Positions 5,987 through 6,651 of a stretch of 6,651 nucleotides of DNA are shown here, piece after piece. The notes under the pieces were generated by a model. That model had not been told where the DNA came from, ran no database searches, and saw only the letters and a list, made by a program, of their open reading frames with translations. Source of the DNA: an uncultured Erysipelotrichaceae bacterium (GTDB lineage: Bacteria > Bacillota_I > Bacilli_A > Acholeplasmatales > Anaeroplasmataceae); the NCBI GenBank assembly GCA_902783745.1, contig CACZRY010000123.1:1-6651 (forward strand), written 5' to 3'. A program made the position numbers and the translations under genes. Numbering within the stretch: position 1 is the first letter of the stretch; each line of letters begins with the position of its first letter.

Positions 5987-6651
5987 TAGAATATAATCTC
6001 CTTATCTCTATCAATAATTTTATGAAGCTTTTCTTTATTTTCTTCTGACATTTCATCAAGTGGTGCTCTATATCCACCAACATTAAATCCCATATAATTT
6101 AATGCTTCCTTGACAGGAATTGGGTTAACTTCCATAAATAAACCATTAGTAAAATCTAATAACTTATTTGCAAGTTCTGTTGCTTCACTATACTTATTAT
6201 TTAAACATAAATCACAAATCTTTGCAGTTTGTAATGGAGCACAGTTAGTTAATACAGAAATAACACCCTTTGCGCCAATTGACATCATAGGAACAATAAT
6301 ATCATCATTACCTGATAACATAATAAAATCATCACTTAAGAACTTTGATACCTTCATACTATAGCTCATATTACCTGAAGCTTCCTTAATACCATAAATA
6401 TTTGGATGCTTTGATAATACTTCAATTGCATGAATTGACATAGACATACCAGTTCTTCCTGGTACATTATACATAATAACAGGACAATGAGAAGCATCTG
6501 CTACAGCTGTAAAATGCTTAATTAATCCTGATTCATTTGTCTTATTGTAATATGGAGTAATTACTAAAACATAATCAGCACCTAATTTAGAATACTTTTC
6601 TGACATAGTAACTGCCTTTTCAGTTTCATTAGAACCTGAACCAACAATTAA
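5986..6651 (-). CDS. dapA: 4-hydroxy-tetrahydrodipicolinate synthase (partial, N-terminus beyond the right edge)
   Basis: The enzyme condenses pyruvate with aspartate semialdehyde through a Schiff base in a TIM barrel. The frame is open from the right edge to TAA at 5986-5988, giving 221 C-terminal residues. Roughly the first 70 of about 290 are missing. The visible part begins LIVGSGSNET, matching the family strand GTGSN, so the in-frame ATG at 6606 is internal Met16 of this fragment and not the start. Numbered in the fragment: LVITPYYNK (29-37) with the active-site tyrosines, YNVPGRTG (61-68) with catalytic Tyr61 and substrate-binding Arg66, GIKEASG (87-93) with Schiff-base Lys89, LSGNDD (112-117), and EVNPIPVKEALNYMG (174-188). 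All key residues seen are intact. It overlaps dapB by one base. Any promoter or lysine-responsive leader for the unit lies outside the window. Confidence 0.96.
   Translation of the reverse strand, partial: LIVGSGSNETEKAVTMSEKYSKLGADYVLVITPYYNKTNESGLIKHFTAVADASHCPVIMYNVPGRTGMSMSIHAIEVLSKHPNIYGIKEASGNMSYSMKVSKFLSDDFIMLSGNDDIIVPMMSIGAKGVISVLTNCAPLQTAKICDLCLNNKYSEATELANKLLDFTNGLFMEVNPIPVKEALNYMGFNVGGYRAPLDEMSEENKEKLHKIIDRDKEIIF

Noticed and set aside
6110..6364. 84-codon plus-strand frame antisense to dapA
   Set aside because: It is wholly inside dapA and has no ribosome binding site or recognisable domain; it is a by-product of the coding strand.
6604..6606. ATG at 6606 as the dapA start, giving a 206-residue protein
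   Set aside because: The same frame stays open to the right edge and encodes the conserved GSGSNET strand of DapA before this Met, so the gene is cut by the window and the Met is internal.

Overview
The window is AT-rich bacterial DNA with standard-code genes, strong Shine-Dalgarno sequences (AGGAGG, GGAGGTG, AAGGAG), TATAAT -10 boxes and intrinsic terminators. It makes diaminopimelate/lysine through a Bacillus YclM-type aspartate kinase. Together these point to a low-GC Firmicute (Bacilli, Erysipelotrichia or Clostridia-like, or a walled relative of the Mollicutes). The genus cannot be read from the sequence.

Layout from left to right. (1) 1-223, minus: the start of an unrecognised protein with a very acidic, Asn-rich N-terminus, running off the left edge. 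(2) 224-333: a divergent promoter region with one TGATATAAT extended -10 box facing each way. (3) 334-1524, plus: a complete stand-alone ATP-grasp ligase of unknown substrate. (4) 1534-1561: a hairpin terminator shared by two convergent genes. (5) 1565-2641, minus: a ten-helix AEC (auxin efflux carrier) family transporter with an extra loop. (6) 2642-2751: its likely promoter and the terminator of the next unit. (7) 2752-5115, minus: asd followed by an aspartate kinase gene, tightly coupled. (8) 5116-5269: a regulatory gap with a long inverted repeat whose arm lies inside a strong promoter. (9) 5270-6651, minus: dapB and the 3' three quarters of dapA, overlapping by one base, with dapA cut by the right edge.

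On the minus strand the transcription order is dapA-dapB, then asd-aspartate kinase, then the transporter. The four enzymes cover aspartate to aspartyl phosphate (kinase), to aspartate semialdehyde (Asd), to hydroxytetrahydrodipicolinate (DapA), to tetrahydrodipicolinate (DapB). This is the common trunk supplying meso-diaminopimelate for the cell wall, lysine, and by a side branch threonine and methionine. The later steps are not in the window. No lysine riboswitch or T-box is visible before asd; the only gap large enough, 5116-5269, holds a hairpin and promoter instead. Any leader upstream of dapA is outside the window.

This is mostly an ordinary housekeeping region. The points most worth a second look are the promoter embedded in the inverted repeat, the extra loop in the AEC transporter, the orphan ATP-grasp ligase and the acidic partial protein. 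I found no CRISPR array, mobile element, RNA gene or convincing new multi-gene system.
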